From positions 124,001 through 188,000 of the forward strand of contig NZ_JACDIS010000001.1 of assembly GCF_013839525.1 (NCBI RefSeq): 64,000 bases of DNA, in the 5' to 3' direction. Made by a program: the position numbers and the translations under genes. The notes beneath the pieces are model-generated. The model saw only the letters and a program-made list of their open reading frames with translations, ran no database searches and had not been told where the DNA came from. Below are positions 10,258 through 19,067 of the stretch, piece after piece; position 1 is the first letter of the stretch; each line of letters begins with the position of its first letter. The DNA comes from Chthonobacter rhizosphaerae (GTDB lineage: Bacteria > Pseudomonadota > Alphaproteobacteria > Rhizobiales > Pleomorphomonadaceae).

Positions 10258-10619
10258 GCCGTCTTTCCTCCCCGAGAACCGTCTGCCGCGGTTCTTCTCG
10301 TCATGCCACCGGGACGGAGTCCCGATCCGTCCGTCACCATGTCCTGTTCACAATGTGACGTGAACGTAAGCGTCAACATGCCGGCTTGCACGGCAGCACG
10401 CAAGCGTGATCAGGCAAGTATACGGTGGACCCCGTGATTTTGGGGGCACGACACGATATGTGTGCGACCAAAGGCCGGATCGAAACGGGAAGGCGCTCAG
10501 GCAACCTGCGAAGGAGCCTGCGCGCCGGCCCGGACCGAAGCCGGCCGCCACCCGTCGTCCGCCCGGAAAGGCTCGTCCGACGGCGGGATCACGAACAACA
10601 ACCGGAGGAAACCTCGTCC
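10258..10619. other. divergent intergenic region with dyads
   Basis: About 360 bases between the acyl-CoA synthetase gene (minus) and the copper chaperone gene (plus). It contains a dyad TGACG-N10-CGTCA at 10356-10375 and a CACGC-AA-GCGTG palindrome at 10397-10408. It is less GC-rich than its flanks around 10340-10470, as expected for two promoters. No small gene is supported. Confidence 0.6.
10356..10375. promoter_or_regulatory. dyad, possible fatty-acid-responsive operator
   Basis: TGACG-N10-CGTCA, with an additional ACGT within the spacer. It lies about 100 bases upstream of the acyl-CoA synthetase start. Related ACGT-rich dyads are bound by MerR/TetR-type regulators of fatty-acid and branched-chain amino-acid catabolism in proteobacteria (LiuR-like). 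The assignment here is an inference from position and shape. Confidence 0.4.
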
Positions 10620-11120
10620 ATGCGCCTCGATCCTCGTGCCTTGGCCCTCGCTCTCGCCGTCGCTGTCGCGCCCGCCGCCTTCGCCCAGTCCATCCAGGAG
10701 GCGCCGGTGGACTTGCCTTCCGTCCGGGTCGGCGACCTGGAGTTCGTGGCGCCCTGGTCGCGCGCGACCCCGCCCGGCGGCAAGGTGGGGGCCGGCTACC
10801 TGGTGATCCGCAACCACGGCGCCAAGCCGGCGGTGCTCACGGGCGGCTCGGTGCCGTTCGCCCAGCGGGTGGAGCTTCACGTCATGGGCGTGAAGGACGG
10901 CTACATGCAGATGCAGAAGACCGACACCCTGGAGGTGCCGCCGGGCGGCGAACTGGAACTGAAACCGGGCGGGCCCCATGTGATGTTCGTGGGCCTGACC
11001 CAGGCGCTCCGGGTCGGTAACGCCTATGACATGACCCTTTCCTTTGCCGACGGCACCAGCGCCACCGTGAAGGCGGTGGTCTGGGACGTCGGCCTCATGC
11101 GGACCGAGAAGAAGAGCTGA
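10620..11120 (+). CDS. periplasmic copper chaperone PCuAC
   Basis: A 166-residue protein with a signal peptide ending near AFA|Q at residue 22. It carries the exact Cu(I) signature H-X10-M-X21-H-X-M at H87, M98, H120 and M122. PCuAC proteins deliver copper to the CuA/CuB centres of cytochrome c oxidase together with SCO proteins, and the SCO gene begins 2 bases downstream. The ATG at 10620 has a GGAGGA about 10 bases upstream; a longer in-frame opening from 10425 is low complexity. Confidence 0.94.
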   Translation: MRLDPRALALALAVAVAPAAFAQSIQEAPVDLPSVRVGDLEFVAPWSRATPPGGKVGAGYLVIRNHGAKPAVLTGGSVPFAQRVELHVMGVKDGYMQMQKTDTLEVPPGGELELKPGGPHVMFVGLTQALRVGNAYDMTLSFADGTSATVKAVVWDVGLMRTEKKS

Positions 11121-11122
11121 CC

Positions 11123-11731
11123 ATGATCAAGTGGGTGCGGATCGTCACCTGGGCCCTCGTCGCCTGTCTCGTCGCCGCCACCGGCTGGCTGGTGTGGGCC
11201 GGCCGGACCGGCGAGGGCCCCGCCGCGGTGACCACCACCGGGGAGGCCGCCGTGGGCGGTCCGTTCACCCTCGTCGACCAGGACGGCAAGCCGGTCACCG
11301 AAGCCCTGGTGGCCGGCAAGCCCTACGCGGTCTTCTTCGGCTTCACTCACTGCCCGGACGTCTGCCCCACCACGCTCGCCGACATGGCGCTCGCCCTGAA
11401 GGAGATGGGTCCGGAGGCCGACGACCTGAAGGTGCTCTTCATCACGGTGGACCCGGAACGGGACACGCCGGACATCCTGAAGAGCTACGTGGCGTCCTTC
11501 TCCGACCGGATCGTGGCCCTCACCGGCACGGAGGCCCAGATCGCCGACGTGGTGGAGAAGTATCGGGTCTACCGGCGCAAGGTGCCGAACGAGGACGGGA
11601 CGGACTACGCCATGGACCATACGGCCGCCGTCTACCTGATGGGGCCGGACGGTCGGTTCCGCGGCACCATCTCCTACGGCGAGCCGCAGGCGGACGCCCT
11701 CGCCAAGCTGAAGCGCCTGGTGGCGGGCTGA
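11123..11731 (+). CDS. SCO1/SenC family copper/redox protein
   Basis: A 202-residue membrane-anchored thioredoxin-fold protein. The N-terminal anchor spans about residues 9-26. The copper ligands are C77 and C81 in FTHCPDVCPTT and H166 in MDHTAAVYL. It takes part in CuA maturation of cytochrome c oxidase. It lies two bases after the PCuAC stop, so the pair forms a copper-delivery operon. Confidence 0.95.
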   Translation: MIKWVRIVTWALVACLVAATGWLVWAGRTGEGPAAVTTTGEAAVGGPFTLVDQDGKPVTEALVAGKPYAVFFGFTHCPDVCPTTLADMALALKEMGPEADDLKVLFITVDPERDTPDILKSYVASFSDRIVALTGTEAQIADVVEKYRVYRRKVPNEDGTDYAMDHTAAVYLMGPDGRFRGTISYGEPQADALAKLKRLVAG

Positions 11732-11816
11732 ACGGGAAGGCGCTAGACTGGCCAGGAATTCATCGAGCCCGGACGTGGAATGCCTCCCGCCTGGCCCGAC
11801 ACGCGGGATCGCCGCC

Positions 11817-12023
11817 ATGTCCAGTTTCGATCGTCCCGCCCGGGACCCTGACGACGCCGCGCCTGGGGCGGCATGGGCGAGCCCGGCCGTGGAGCGGGGG
11901 ATCGTCTGGGGCGGCATCGGCCTGATCGCGCTCGCGGCGGTCGCGACCGTCGTCCTCAACCTGATGTTCGGCGAGGCCGCCTTCGCGGCCCGCCTCATGG
12001 CCGGGATCGCCGGCTGCCTCTGA
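11817..12023 (+). CDS. small single-pass membrane protein, unknown function
   Basis: A 68-residue ORF: an acidic, Ala/Pro-rich N-terminus (about 1-25), one transmembrane helix at about 29-50 (IVWGGIGLIALAAVATVVL) and a short C-terminal helix ending in a lone cysteine, C67. It starts 85 bases after the SCO stop and is followed 26 bases later by another mini-membrane ORF. The ATG at 11817 has only a weak GGGA upstream. I do not recognise the family. Its position between copper-delivery genes and a TusA-like gene suggests a role in respiratory-complex or thiol chemistry, but this is a guess. Confidence 0.55.
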   Translation: MSSFDRPARDPDDAAPGAAWASPAVERGIVWGGIGLIALAAVATVVLNLMFGEAAFAARLMAGIAGCL

Positions 12024-12049
12024 CCGAGACGTTCCGCCGGGACCCGTCG

Positions 12050-12262
12050 ATGCCCAAAACCTCCCCGACCGACACCGCCCCGATCGACACCACCCCGACC
12101 GCAGTCGACCCTGCCCGGATCGCGCCGGGCGTTCGCCGCAGCGATCTCGTTCTGTCGGTCCTGCTGCCGCTCGCCGTGATCCTGGTGGGCGTCGCCCTGT
12201 CCGTCGGCCCGTCGGCCGCCCTCGACGCTGTGGTCGACCTCTGCCTTTCCGTGATCCGGTGA
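12050..12262 (+). CDS. small single-pass membrane protein, unknown function
   Basis: A 70-residue ORF with a Thr/Pro/Asp-rich N-terminus (1-28), one transmembrane helix at about 33-53 (LVLSVLLPLAVILVGVAL) and a C-terminal segment containing a lone cysteine, C65. Its layout mirrors the preceding 68-residue ORF. Its TGA overlaps the GTG start of the TusA-like gene (GTGA), which supports it as a real translated gene. Function not recognised. Confidence 0.6.
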   Translation: MPKTSPTDTAPIDTTPTAVDPARIAPGVRRSDLVLSVLLPLAVILVGVALSVGPSAALDAVVDLCLSVIR

Positions 12263-12531
12263 CGGCCGCTCCCGTGGACGGCGCCCCGGATCTTGAAGGG
12301 TCCGAGCCGCTGCGGCTCGACCTCCGCGGCCTCAACTGCCCGCTTCCGGTGCTGAAGACCCGCCGCGCCCTCGCCCGGCTCGCACCCGGAGCGCGCGTGC
12401 TGGTGGAGGCGACCGATCCCATGTCGGCGATCGACCTGCCGCATTTCTGCGCGGAATCCGGCCACCGGCTGGTGGACCGGGCGACGGACGGGCCGGTCCT
12501 CCGCTTCCTCGTCGAGAAGGGCGCAGGGTAG
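12259..12531 (+). CDS. TusA/SirA-like sulfur carrier protein
   Basis: A 90-residue protein with the family motif LDLRGLNCPLPVLKTRRAL; the sulfur-carrying cysteine is C27 in a CPLP motif. TusA-like proteins relay persulfide sulfur to tRNA thiolation, molybdenum cofactor or other acceptors. The GTG start at 12259 overlaps the preceding ORF by 4 bases, so translation is probably coupled. Last gene of the PCuAC-SCO cluster; it converges with the MFS gene 15 bases away. Confidence 0.9.
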   Translation: MTAAPVDGAPDLEGSEPLRLDLRGLNCPLPVLKTRRALARLAPGARVLVEATDPMSAIDLPHFCAESGHRLVDRATDGPVLRFLVEKGAG

Positions 12532-12546
12532 GCGCCGGCCGCCGCC

Positions 12547-13920
12547 TCAGCGTCGGGGCGCCGGAACGCCCCGCAGGAGCACCGCCCCGGTCACGAAGAA
12601 GACCAGGAGCGGCACCACGCCCATCCGCTGGCTGTCGGTTAGATCGGTGGCGATGCCGACGAGCAGCGGCCCGCCGAAGCTGGTGATCTTGCCGGTGAGC
12701 GCGAAGAGGCCGAAGAAGCGGCCGGTCTCGCCCTCCGGCGCGAGCCGGCAGAGAAGGGTGCGCGACGCCGCCTGGACCGGCCCGACCGCAAGGCCGATCA
12801 ACGCCCCGAACAGCAGGTAGGCCTTCTCCGGCGGGCTGCCGTAGAGCCCGTCGCCCGGCTGCGGGCCGGTCGTCTCGACGACGAACAGGAGGTGGTTGGC
12901 ATCCACCGACAGGATGAGGAGGCTGCAGGCCGTGAGGAGCGCGAGCGCGCCGAGCACCACCGCCTTCGACCCGAACCGGTCGTCCAACCGGCCGCCCACG
13001 AAGGCACCCAACGTGCCCGTGACCGTCAGGAGGATGCCGAACAGGCCGATCTCGATGGTGCCCCAGCCGAAGGTGCCCGCCGCGTAGACGCCGCCGAAGG
13101 CGAACAGGGCGACGAGGCCGTCGGTGTAGATCATGTTGGCGATCAGGAAGCGGCCCATGCCGGGGCGGTCCTTCAGCCGGCTCAGCGTCTCCTTCAGCGA
13201 CGAGACGGCGCCCCGCACCGCCGCACCGACCGGCATGCCGCCGCCGCGCCGGCCATCCGGCGTGAAGAGGAGAAGCGGCAGCACGAGGACCGCGAACCAG
13301 ATCGCCGTCAGCGGCCCGGCCGCCCGGTCGCCCTCCCGCGCGGCGGCGTCGAGGCCGAACAGGGGCTCGAACCCGGCGAGCGTGCGGCCGGTCTCCGGGT
13401 CGGCGGCGAGGAACCCGAGCACGAAGGCGAGCGACAGGAGCCCGCCCGCGAACCCCGCCGCCCAGCCCGTGCCGGACAGGCGGCCGAGCCGCTCCGGCGG
13501 CACCAGCCGCGTCATCATGGCGTTGTTGAAGATGATGGCGTATTCGGCCCCGATGGTGCCGAGGGCGAAGAGCACCAGCGCGACCGGCACGAGGTCCGTC
13601 CGCCCGGGCTCCACCACCCAGAGGCCCGCCGAGGCGACCGCCATCAGGCCGCCGAAGAGGGCCACGAAGGGCTTGCGCCGCCCGGTCTCGTCCGCGATGG
13701 CGCCGAGGAAGGGGGCGGTCAGCGCGATGGCGAGCCCGGCGGCCGCGGTCGCATAGCCCCAGAGCGCCTGGCCGGCCGCCGGCGTCTCGGCCACCGCGGC
13801 GGCGAAGTAGGGCGCGAACACGAAGGTGGTGACGAGCGTGAAGAAGGGCTGCGTCGCCGGATCGAACAGGATCCAGCCGATCACGCCGCGCCGGTCGGCA
13901 TAGGGATGGCTCACCGTCAC
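12547..13920 (-). CDS. MFS transporter (UMF1 / Atg22-like)
   Basis: A 457-residue membrane protein with about 12 hydrophobic segments. The N-terminus (GWILFDPATQPFFTLVTTF) and AIADETGRRKPFVALFGG resemble the UMF1/Atg22 group of the major facilitator superfamily, which includes amino-acid effluxers; the substrate is unknown. The start is uncertain: GTG at 13920 or the in-frame GTG two codons later (GAGGTG just upstream favours the latter). Confidence 0.85.
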   Translation of the reverse strand: MTVSHPYADRRGVIGWILFDPATQPFFTLVTTFVFAPYFAAAVAETPAAGQALWGYATAAAGLAIALTAPFLGAIADETGRRKPFVALFGGLMAVASAGLWVVEPGRTDLVPVALVLFALGTIGAEYAIIFNNAMMTRLVPPERLGRLSGTGWAAGFAGGLLSLAFVLGFLAADPETGRTLAGFEPLFGLDAAAREGDRAAGPLTAIWFAVLVLPLLLFTPDGRRGGGMPVGAAVRGAVSSLKETLSRLKDRPGMGRFLIANMIYTDGLVALFAFGGVYAAGTFGWGTIEIGLFGILLTVTGTLGAFVGGRLDDRFGSKAVVLGALALLTACSLLILSVDANHLLFVVETTGPQPGDGLYGSPPEKAYLLFGALIGLAVGPVQAASRTLLCRLAPEGETGRFFGLFALTGKITSFGGPLLVGIATDLTDSQRMGVVPLLVFFVTGAVLLRGVPAPRR

Positions 13921-14020
13921 CTCGCGGGCCGAATGCTTGGGAAAGAGTGCGCTACCCTCGCCGAAGCCTCCGGGTTGGACAAGCGAATTTCCGGACAGGA
14001 CCGGACCGCCACCCGCCGGA

Positions 14021-14968
14021 TCAGACCCCGAGCAGGAGCGCCCAGGCGGTGACCGAGAGCGCCCCGAGCGCCGTCGTCAGCGTGATGACCGACGAGGCGA
14101 GGCCGTGGCCGACGCCGAAGTGGCTGGCGATCAGGTAGGCGTTGACCCCTGTCGGCACGGCGGAGGTGAGCACGATGGCGGCCGTCCAGGTGGGCGGCAG
14201 GTCGAGAAGGTGCGCCGCCACGAACACGCAGGCCGGCATCAGGAAGAGCTTCAGGGCCGCGAGCGTCACCGCCGGCGCCCCGTGGCCGGAGAACCCGTAC
14301 TTGCGGACCGCCATGCCCATGGCCAGAAGCGCAGCCGGCCCGGCGATCTGGGCGATCTGGTCGATGATCACACCCGGCATGCCGCCGGTCGGCACCCCGA
14401 GCACCCGCGCGAGCGAGCCCGCCACGAGGCCGATCACCAGCGGATTGCGCGCCAGATTCCGGCCGACCTGGGTCAGGATGGCGCCGAGGCCCCGGCCGGG
14501 CTTGCCGGCCACCTTGCGGTCGGCCCGCTCCATCATGAGCGTGCCGGCGATCATCATCACCGGCAGATGCACGCAAAGGAGAATGGAGAGGGCGACGACG
14601 CCCTCCGCGTCGAGCACCCGGTCGATCAGCGGCAGGCCGATGAAGACGTTGTTGGCGAAGGCGGACGAGACGCCCGCCACCACGCCGAGCCGGGTTTCGC
14701 GCTTGAAGAGCCGGGTCGCCGCGAGGTGGCCGGCGGTCCAGGTGACCACCACGCCGAAGAAATAGGCGAGCCACAGGCCCCACGGCGAGGCGCCGTGAAA
14801 GTCAGCCCGGGCGACGGTGCGGAAGAGGAGCACCGGCACGGCGATCTTGAACACGAAGTCGCTGAGCGCGTCGCCCACCTCCGCCTTCAGGAGCCCGCCC
14901 GCCACCGCCGCCCATCCGATGGCGATGAGCACGAAGATGGGCAGCACGTCGAAGGCGATGTCGGTCAT
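14021..14968 (-). CDS. AEC (auxin efflux carrier) family transporter
   Basis: A 315-residue protein with about ten predicted transmembrane segments in two halves. It matches the AEC family seen in bacteria as malonate/organic-acid permeases: FANNVFIGLPLIDRVL in the first half and LTSAVPTGVNAYLIASHFG in the second. The substrate is unknown. It lies about 100 bases after the next gene upstream's start region and is not clearly in an operon. Confidence 0.9.
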   Translation of the reverse strand: MTDIAFDVLPIFVLIAIGWAAVAGGLLKAEVGDALSDFVFKIAVPVLLFRTVARADFHGASPWGLWLAYFFGVVVTWTAGHLAATRLFKRETRLGVVAGVSSAFANNVFIGLPLIDRVLDAEGVVALSILLCVHLPVMMIAGTLMMERADRKVAGKPGRGLGAILTQVGRNLARNPLVIGLVAGSLARVLGVPTGGMPGVIIDQIAQIAGPAALLAMGMAVRKYGFSGHGAPAVTLAALKLFLMPACVFVAAHLLDLPPTWTAAIVLTSAVPTGVNAYLIASHFGVGHGLASSVITLTTALGALSVTAWALLLGV

Positions 14969-15079
14969 GGCGGGCGGATCGCGCGGGAGGAAGGGACCGC
15001 GGCGGTCGCGCGTCCAGCCTCCCTGGCTTAAGCCCGAACGGCTCGTCGGACAAGACGGAATTTGTCCGACAACCCCTCG

Positions 15080-15541
15080 TCAGCGGACGCCGTGGTCTCC
15101 GATCGCCGCCGCCGCCGCCGCATTCCGGGTGGCCGCGTCCAGGAGTTCGGCCACATGGCGGAATTCCTGGGTGAGACCGCCGTAGCCATAGGCTTCCGCC
15201 CGCGCGTCCGACACGTGCACGTAGCTTTCCGGGAACAGCGGTCCCAGCACCTCCGCCATTCCGGCATGGACGGCGGCCAGGAAAGCCGCCTTCTCCCGCT
15301 TGGTGTTGGTGCCGTCCGTGATGGTGATGGTCAGCGCGTAGGTGGCGAGGCCCGACCCGGCGACCGTGCGTCCGCCGACGGTCCAGGATTCGGCCGGCAC
15401 CCGCTGGACGATCACAGCCGTGAGGTCCGGCCGCTTGTGCAGGCAGGAGGCCGCGAACCGGGTGACGAGACGGGCGATGGCCGGCTTCAGCACCTCCCCG
15501 TCGGGACGATCGGTGGCATAGGAAACGGTGATCAGCGGCAT
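15080..15541 (-). CDS. tautomerase (4-oxalocrotonate tautomerase-like)
   Basis: A 153-residue protein beginning MPLITVSY, so that Pro2 would become the catalytic N-terminal proline after Met removal, as in the tautomerase superfamily. It is about twice the length of single-domain 4-OT and may contain two beta-alpha-beta units (second near LATYALTITITDGTNTKREKAAF). It is divergent from a LysR regulator, its likely controller. Substrate unknown. Confidence 0.85.
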   Translation of the reverse strand: MPLITVSYATDRPDGEVLKPAIARLVTRFAASCLHKRPDLTAVIVQRVPAESWTVGGRTVAGSGLATYALTITITDGTNTKREKAAFLAAVHAGMAEVLGPLFPESYVHVSDARAEAYGYGGLTQEFRHVAELLDAATRNAAAAAAIGDHGVR

Positions 15542-15645
15542 GGGTCCAACCCCTCTTCACGTGGGATGACCCACCCTAGTTCCTGCGCTTGCCATTTGTG
15601 AAAGGAATAGACAGAATATCAAAAATCAAGTTTCGGAATGGCCCT
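15542..15645. promoter_or_regulatory. divergent promoter region of tautomerase and lysR genes
   Basis: A 104-base gap that is markedly AT-richer at 15590-15637 than its surroundings. LysR-type regulators usually bind such divergent gaps, autorepressing and activating the neighbour. I did not identify a unique T-N11-A dyad. Confidence 0.6.
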
Positions 15646-16512
15646 ATGAGCCTCGACATCGACCTCCTCCGCACCTTCGCGGCCGTGGCGGACACGGCGA
15701 GCTTCACGGCCGCCGGCCATCAGGTCGGCGCGACCCAGTCGGCGGTGAGCGTTCGGCTGAAGAAGCTGGAGGAGCGGCTCGGCCGCCCGCTTCTGGAGCG
15801 GACGCCCCGGTCCGTGGAGCTGACCACCTTCGGAAGTCGCTTTCTGGTCGATGCCCGGCGCGTGCTGGCGGCCCATGACGACGCTCTCCGCCGCGCCCTC
15901 GTGGGCGACACCGCCGTGTCCCTGTCGATCGGCGTCAGCGAGCACGCGGGCGGCCTGTCGCTCGCCCGCGCCCTGGCGGAGGTGCGCGGGCTGATGCCGC
16001 GCCTGACATTGAAGGTGATGCTCGGCCTTTCCGACGAGCTGACCGGCGACTACGAGGCGGGCCGGCTCGACGCCATCGTCATCCGCCGCACGCCGGGACC
16101 GGGCGCGGGCCGGGTGCTCTATCGCGACGATCTCGTGTTCGTCGGCGCGCCCGACCTCGACTGGAGGCCCGGCGAGCCGGTGCCGCTCGTCTCGGTGGAC
16201 CCGCCCTGCAACACGAGGCAGGCGGCCATCCGGGCTCTCGACGAGGCGGGCGTGCCGTGGACCGACGCGTTCGTGAGCCGGGGCGTCGCGGCCGTCCAGG
16301 CCGCCGCCGCCGCGGGGCTCGGCATCGCCTGCCTCGGCCGGCGGTTCCGGCCCGAGGGCACGACCGTGCTCGGCCGGGAGAGCGGGCTGCCGGCGCTGCC
16401 GGAGAGCGAGGTCGCGGTTCTCGATTCCACCCGCGACGCCGCCGCCTCCCTGGCGGTCCGGCGCATCGCGGACGCGCTCACGGCCGTCGTCATGGACGAG
16501 GTCAGCCGGTGA
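15646..16512 (+). CDS. LysR family transcriptional regulator
   Basis: A 288-residue regulator with an N-terminal winged HTH ([20 protein letters not shown], then [20 protein letters not shown]) and a C-terminal periplasmic-binding-like effector domain. The ATG at 15646 gives the canonical start [11 protein letters not shown]; an upstream TTG at 15589 is inside the AT-rich promoter. It probably controls the divergent tautomerase gene. Its 3' end overlaps ureG by 11 bases tail to tail. Confidence 0.93.
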   Translation: MSLDIDLLRTFAAVADTASFTAAGHQVGATQSAVSVRLKKLEERLGRPLLERTPRSVELTTFGSRFLVDARRVLAAHDDALRRALVGDTAVSLSIGVSEHAGGLSLARALAEVRGLMPRLTLKVMLGLSDELTGDYEAGRLDAIVIRRTPGPGAGRVLYRDDLVFVGAPDLDWRPGEPVPLVSVDPPCNTRQAAIRALDEAGVPWTDAFVSRGVAAVQAAAAAGLGIACLGRRFRPEGTTVLGRESGLPALPESEVAVLDSTRDAAASLAVRRIADALTAVVMDEVSR

Positions 16513-17149
16513 GGCCGCCCGCCTCCTCGATGAAGCGGACGACGTCCGCCACATTGTGGCCGGCGCGCACGTTGGTGAACACGAACGGCCGTTGGCCGCG
16601 CATCCGGCGGGCGTCCCGGTCCATCACCTCCAGCGAGGCGCCCACGTAGGGGGCGAGGTCGATCTTGTTGATGACGAGGAGGTCGGACCTGGTGATGCCC
16701 GGGCCGCCCTTGCGGGGGATCTTGTCGCCGGCCGACACGTCGATGACGTAGATGGTGATGTCGGCGAGCTCGGGCGAGAAGGTGGCGGCGAGGTTGTCGC
16801 CGCCGGATTCGATCAGGATGACGTCGAGGGTCGGGAAGCGCTCGTTCATGTCCGCCACGGCGGCGAGATTGATCGAGGCGTCCTCGCGGATGGCGGTGTG
16901 CGGGCAGCCGCCCGTCTCCACGCCGGCGATGCGGTCGGCAGGCAGGGCGCCCGAGCGGGTCAGGAACTCCGCGTCTTCCTTGGTGTAGATGTCGTTGGTG
17001 ATGGCGGCGATGTCGTAGCGATCGCGCAGCACCTTGCAGAGCGCGTCCATCAGCGCCGTCTTGCCGGAGCCGACGGGCCCGCCGACCCCGACGCGAAGGG
17101 GACCGTGGGCTCGCGCGGGCTTCGGCGGGGTCTGGGTCTCTGCGCTCAT
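16502..17149 (-). CDS. ureG: urease accessory GTPase UreG
   Basis: A 215-residue SIMIBI GTPase that powers nickel insertion into urease. It has the P-loop [13 protein letters not shown] (about 21-33), the nickel-binding region [14 protein letters not shown] and the NKID guanine motif ([13 protein letters not shown]). Its ATG overlaps the ureF stop as ATGA. Last gene of the urease operon; converges with lysR. Confidence 0.97.
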   Translation of the reverse strand: MSAETQTPPKPARAHGPLRVGVGGPVGSGKTALMDALCKVLRDRYDIAAITNDIYTKEDAEFLTRSGALPADRIAGVETGGCPHTAIREDASINLAAVADMNERFPTLDVILIESGGDNLAATFSPELADITIYVIDVSAGDKIPRKGGPGITRSDLLVINKIDLAPYVGASLEVMDRDARRMRGQRPFVFTNVRAGHNVADVVRFIEEAGGLTG

Positions 17150-17889
17150 GAGCGGAACAGCCTCGTATACTGGGTTTCGTGTTTCATGGACGCGATGTCG
17201 GCGCGGAGTGCCGCGCCGCCCAGGTCGTCCGGGTCGGCCGCGAGGGCCTCGGCCGCCGTCTCGGCCACCACGGGCGCCAGCGCCTGGATCAACCGCTGGC
17301 CGTCGGTCTGGCCGAGCGGCACGGCCCGAACGGCGGCGGAGACCAGATTGGCCACGAAGGCCGTCAGATGCGCCTCGGCCAGCGCGCCGAGCGGGACGTC
17401 ATGGTCGGCGCCGGCGACACCCACCGCGACCGCGTAGGCGACCGGCGTGGGCGCAATGCTGGCGGCAAGCTCCGCCAGGGTCGGCGCGCCCCAGGTGGCG
17501 TCGACGGCGGTCACGAAGGCCTTGCCCTGGGCGCCCGCCTCCAGCCGCCGCTCCTTGGAGGGCTGGAGCGCGAAGGCGAGGTCGCCCACCGCCTTCAGAC
17601 GGGCGGCGTCCCCCGCCCGCGCGGCGCGCCAGGCCTCGCAGAGAAGGACCGCGTCGGTCCGGCCGGCGCCGTGCCGGAGGATGTCGGCGATCCAGACGCG
17701 GAGGTCGTCCGCGGTGCGGACCGTGCCGTCCTCGATCGCCCATTCCAGGCCGTGGCTGTAGGTGAAAGCGCCCACCGGAAAGGCCGGCGACAGCCACGTC
17801 ATCAGCCGCACGAGCGCCGCACCGTCGGGCGCCGCGCGTTCCAGGTCCGTCGACCGGGCGTCTCCCGGAAGGGACCGACCATCAGCCAT
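17146..17889 (-). CDS. ureF: urease accessory protein UreF
   Basis: A 247-residue all-helical activator that works with UreD and UreG in the urease activation complex. It shows the family segment [25 protein letters not shown] (about 30-54, abridged here) and the C-terminal region [11 protein letters not shown]. The start at 17889 lies inside the 3' end of ureE (8-base overlap). Longer in-frame starts read the ureE His-tail repeat in another frame and give an implausible Thr-rich leader. No strong Shine-Dalgarno is visible, so coupling to ureE is likely. Confidence 0.93.
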   Translation of the reverse strand: MADGRSLPGDARSTDLERAAPDGAALVRLMTWLSPAFPVGAFTYSHGLEWAIEDGTVRTADDLRVWIADILRHGAGRTDAVLLCEAWRAARAGDAARLKAVGDLAFALQPSKERRLEAGAQGKAFVTAVDATWGAPTLAELAASIAPTPVAYAVAVGVAGADHDVPLGALAEAHLTAFVANLVSAAVRAVPLGQTDGQRLIQALAPVVAETAAEALAADPDDLGGAALRADIASMKHETQYTRLFRS

Positions 17890-18550
17890 GCTTGTGGCCA
17901 TGGTCGTGGTCGTGGTGGTGGGCGTGGTCATGGTCGTGATGGTGGCCGCATCCGCACGCGTCGCCATGGGCGTGGTCATGACCGGGATGGGCGTGGTCGT
18001 GGTGCGCATGATCATGGGCGCCGTGTTCGTGATCGTGGCCGTGCCCATGGTGATCGTGGTGGTCGTGGTGCCCATGGTGGTCGTGGTGCCCATGCCCATG
18101 GTCGTGGCCCTGGACGGTCCCGTGCCCGTAGGCGCCGCCTTCCGGGTCGAACGGCGCGGCCACGTGCGCCACCCGGGCGCCGAGCTTCACCAGCATGTCC
18201 TCGATCACGTGGTCCTCGCGGATCCTGAGCCGGTCGCCGAGCAGTTGCGTCGGCAGGTGGCGGTTCCCGAGGTGCCAGGCGATGCGCACCAGGTGCCCGG
18301 CGTCGTCGGCCGTCACCTCCAGGAGCCGCTCGGGCTTGGCCACCACGGCAATCAGGCGGCCATCCTCCAGCTCCAGGGCGTCGCCCTCCTTCATGACCTG
18401 CGCCTCGGGCAGGTTGAGGAGGAAGACGGTCTTCTCCACACAGCGCATGACGAGCCGGCGGCGATGGCGGTCGTCGCGCTCCAGGACGAGGCTGTCGGCC
18501 GGTTCGCCCGTCCAGGTGCCGGCGGGAAGGATGCGGGTGGCGGTAATCAT
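17882..18550 (-). CDS. ureE: urease nickel metallochaperone UreE with long His/Cys tail
   Basis: A 222-residue nickel chaperone. Residues 1 to about 138 hold the UreE N- and C-domains, including the conserved LGNRHLP (H98). Residues about 142-222 are a long His/Asp/Gly tail of HDH and HGH units with C199 and C201 in [10 protein letters not shown]. Canonical tails carry about 10-15 His; this one is much longer and may store as well as deliver nickel. Its DNA is a hexanucleotide-like repeat. It lies 15 bases after the DUF29 gene. Confidence 0.95.
   Translation of the reverse strand: MITATRILPAGTWTGEPADSLVLERDDRHRRRLVMRCVEKTVFLLNLPEAQVMKEGDALELEDGRLIAVVAKPERLLEVTADDAGHLVRIAWHLGNRHLPTQLLGDRLRIREDHVIEDMLVKLGARVAHVAAPFDPEGGAYGHGTVQGHDHGHGHHDHHGHHDHHDHHGHGHDHEHGAHDHAHHDHAHPGHDHAHGDACGCGHHHDHDHAHHHDHDHGHKHG
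17900..18130. repeat. degenerate CAT/CAC-GAC/GGC repeat encoding the UreE His tail
   Basis: Low-complexity DNA built from short units such as catggtcgtggtcgtgg on the plus strand. It encodes His-Asp and His-Gly runs. It is coding sequence rather than an independent element, but such tracts are prone to slippage and length variation in multiples of six bases. Confidence 0.8.
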
Positions 18551-18565
18551 GAAGATGTCCTGTGC

Positions 18566-19057
18566 TCAGTCCAGAACGAGGTCGTCGGGGGACCAGGGCC
18601 GGCCGGGCATGAACCCATAGTCAAGACTATCCCGGACGTCATAGGGGCAGCGATCGGGAAGCGTCCGCAGATCGCGGCGCATCTCCTCGGCGGCTTCCCG
18701 GCGGGCCGTAGCATAGGCCTGATCGATCACGCTCTCCGGGAACGCGGCAAGGCTCGGGCTGTCCTCGATGAGACCGTCGATGTGCGTGCGCATCTCGCCG
18801 ATCGTGGTCTGCCAACTCATCGAACGCCGTTCAGGCTGGTGCTCCCACTTGAGCAGATGAGCGAGGAGCTTGATCAGTCGGCTGCGGATCTCGCGCTTTT
18901 GCGAACGGCCCACGCTGTCGATCTCCTCGGCGAGGTTATCCCAGTCGATGTCGTTGTGGGCACGCCCGCGCAGCTTCGCCGCCTGCTCTTGCGTCCAGGC
19001 GAAGAAATCCTCCTCGTAGAGGTCGGGCCGTGTCGGCTTTTCAAGCGGTTTTGCCAT
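18566..19057 (-). CDS. DUF29 domain-containing protein within the urease operon
   Basis: A 163-residue protein with the DUF29 pattern: DLYEEDFFAWTQEQAAKLR near the start, IDWDNLAEEIDSVGRSQKRE, then LLAHLLKWEHQPERRS. The family's function is unknown. It is inserted between ureC and ureE. The DNA looks less GC-rich than the flanking ure genes, which would fit acquisition, though I did not compute this. No Shine-Dalgarno is seen before its ATG, but a 24-codon ORF with a strong one ends 10 bases upstream, so translation may be coupled. Confidence 0.85.
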   Translation of the reverse strand: MAKPLEKPTRPDLYEEDFFAWTQEQAAKLRGRAHNDIDWDNLAEEIDSVGRSQKREIRSRLIKLLAHLLKWEHQPERRSMSWQTTIGEMRTHIDGLIEDSPSLAAFPESVIDQAYATARREAAEEMRRDLRTLPDRCPYDVRDSLDYGFMPGRPWSPDDLVLD

Positions 19058-19067
19058 GAGTACCAGT

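Noticed and set aside
17890-18099. Thr/Met-rich N-terminal extension of UreF
   Set aside because: It is the UreE His tail read in another frame; UreF homologues begin close to the ATG at 17889.
17900-18130. Repeat tract that could be mistaken for a CRISPR or satellite array
   Set aside because: No unique spacers of constant length; the repeats are explained by codons for the UreE His tail.
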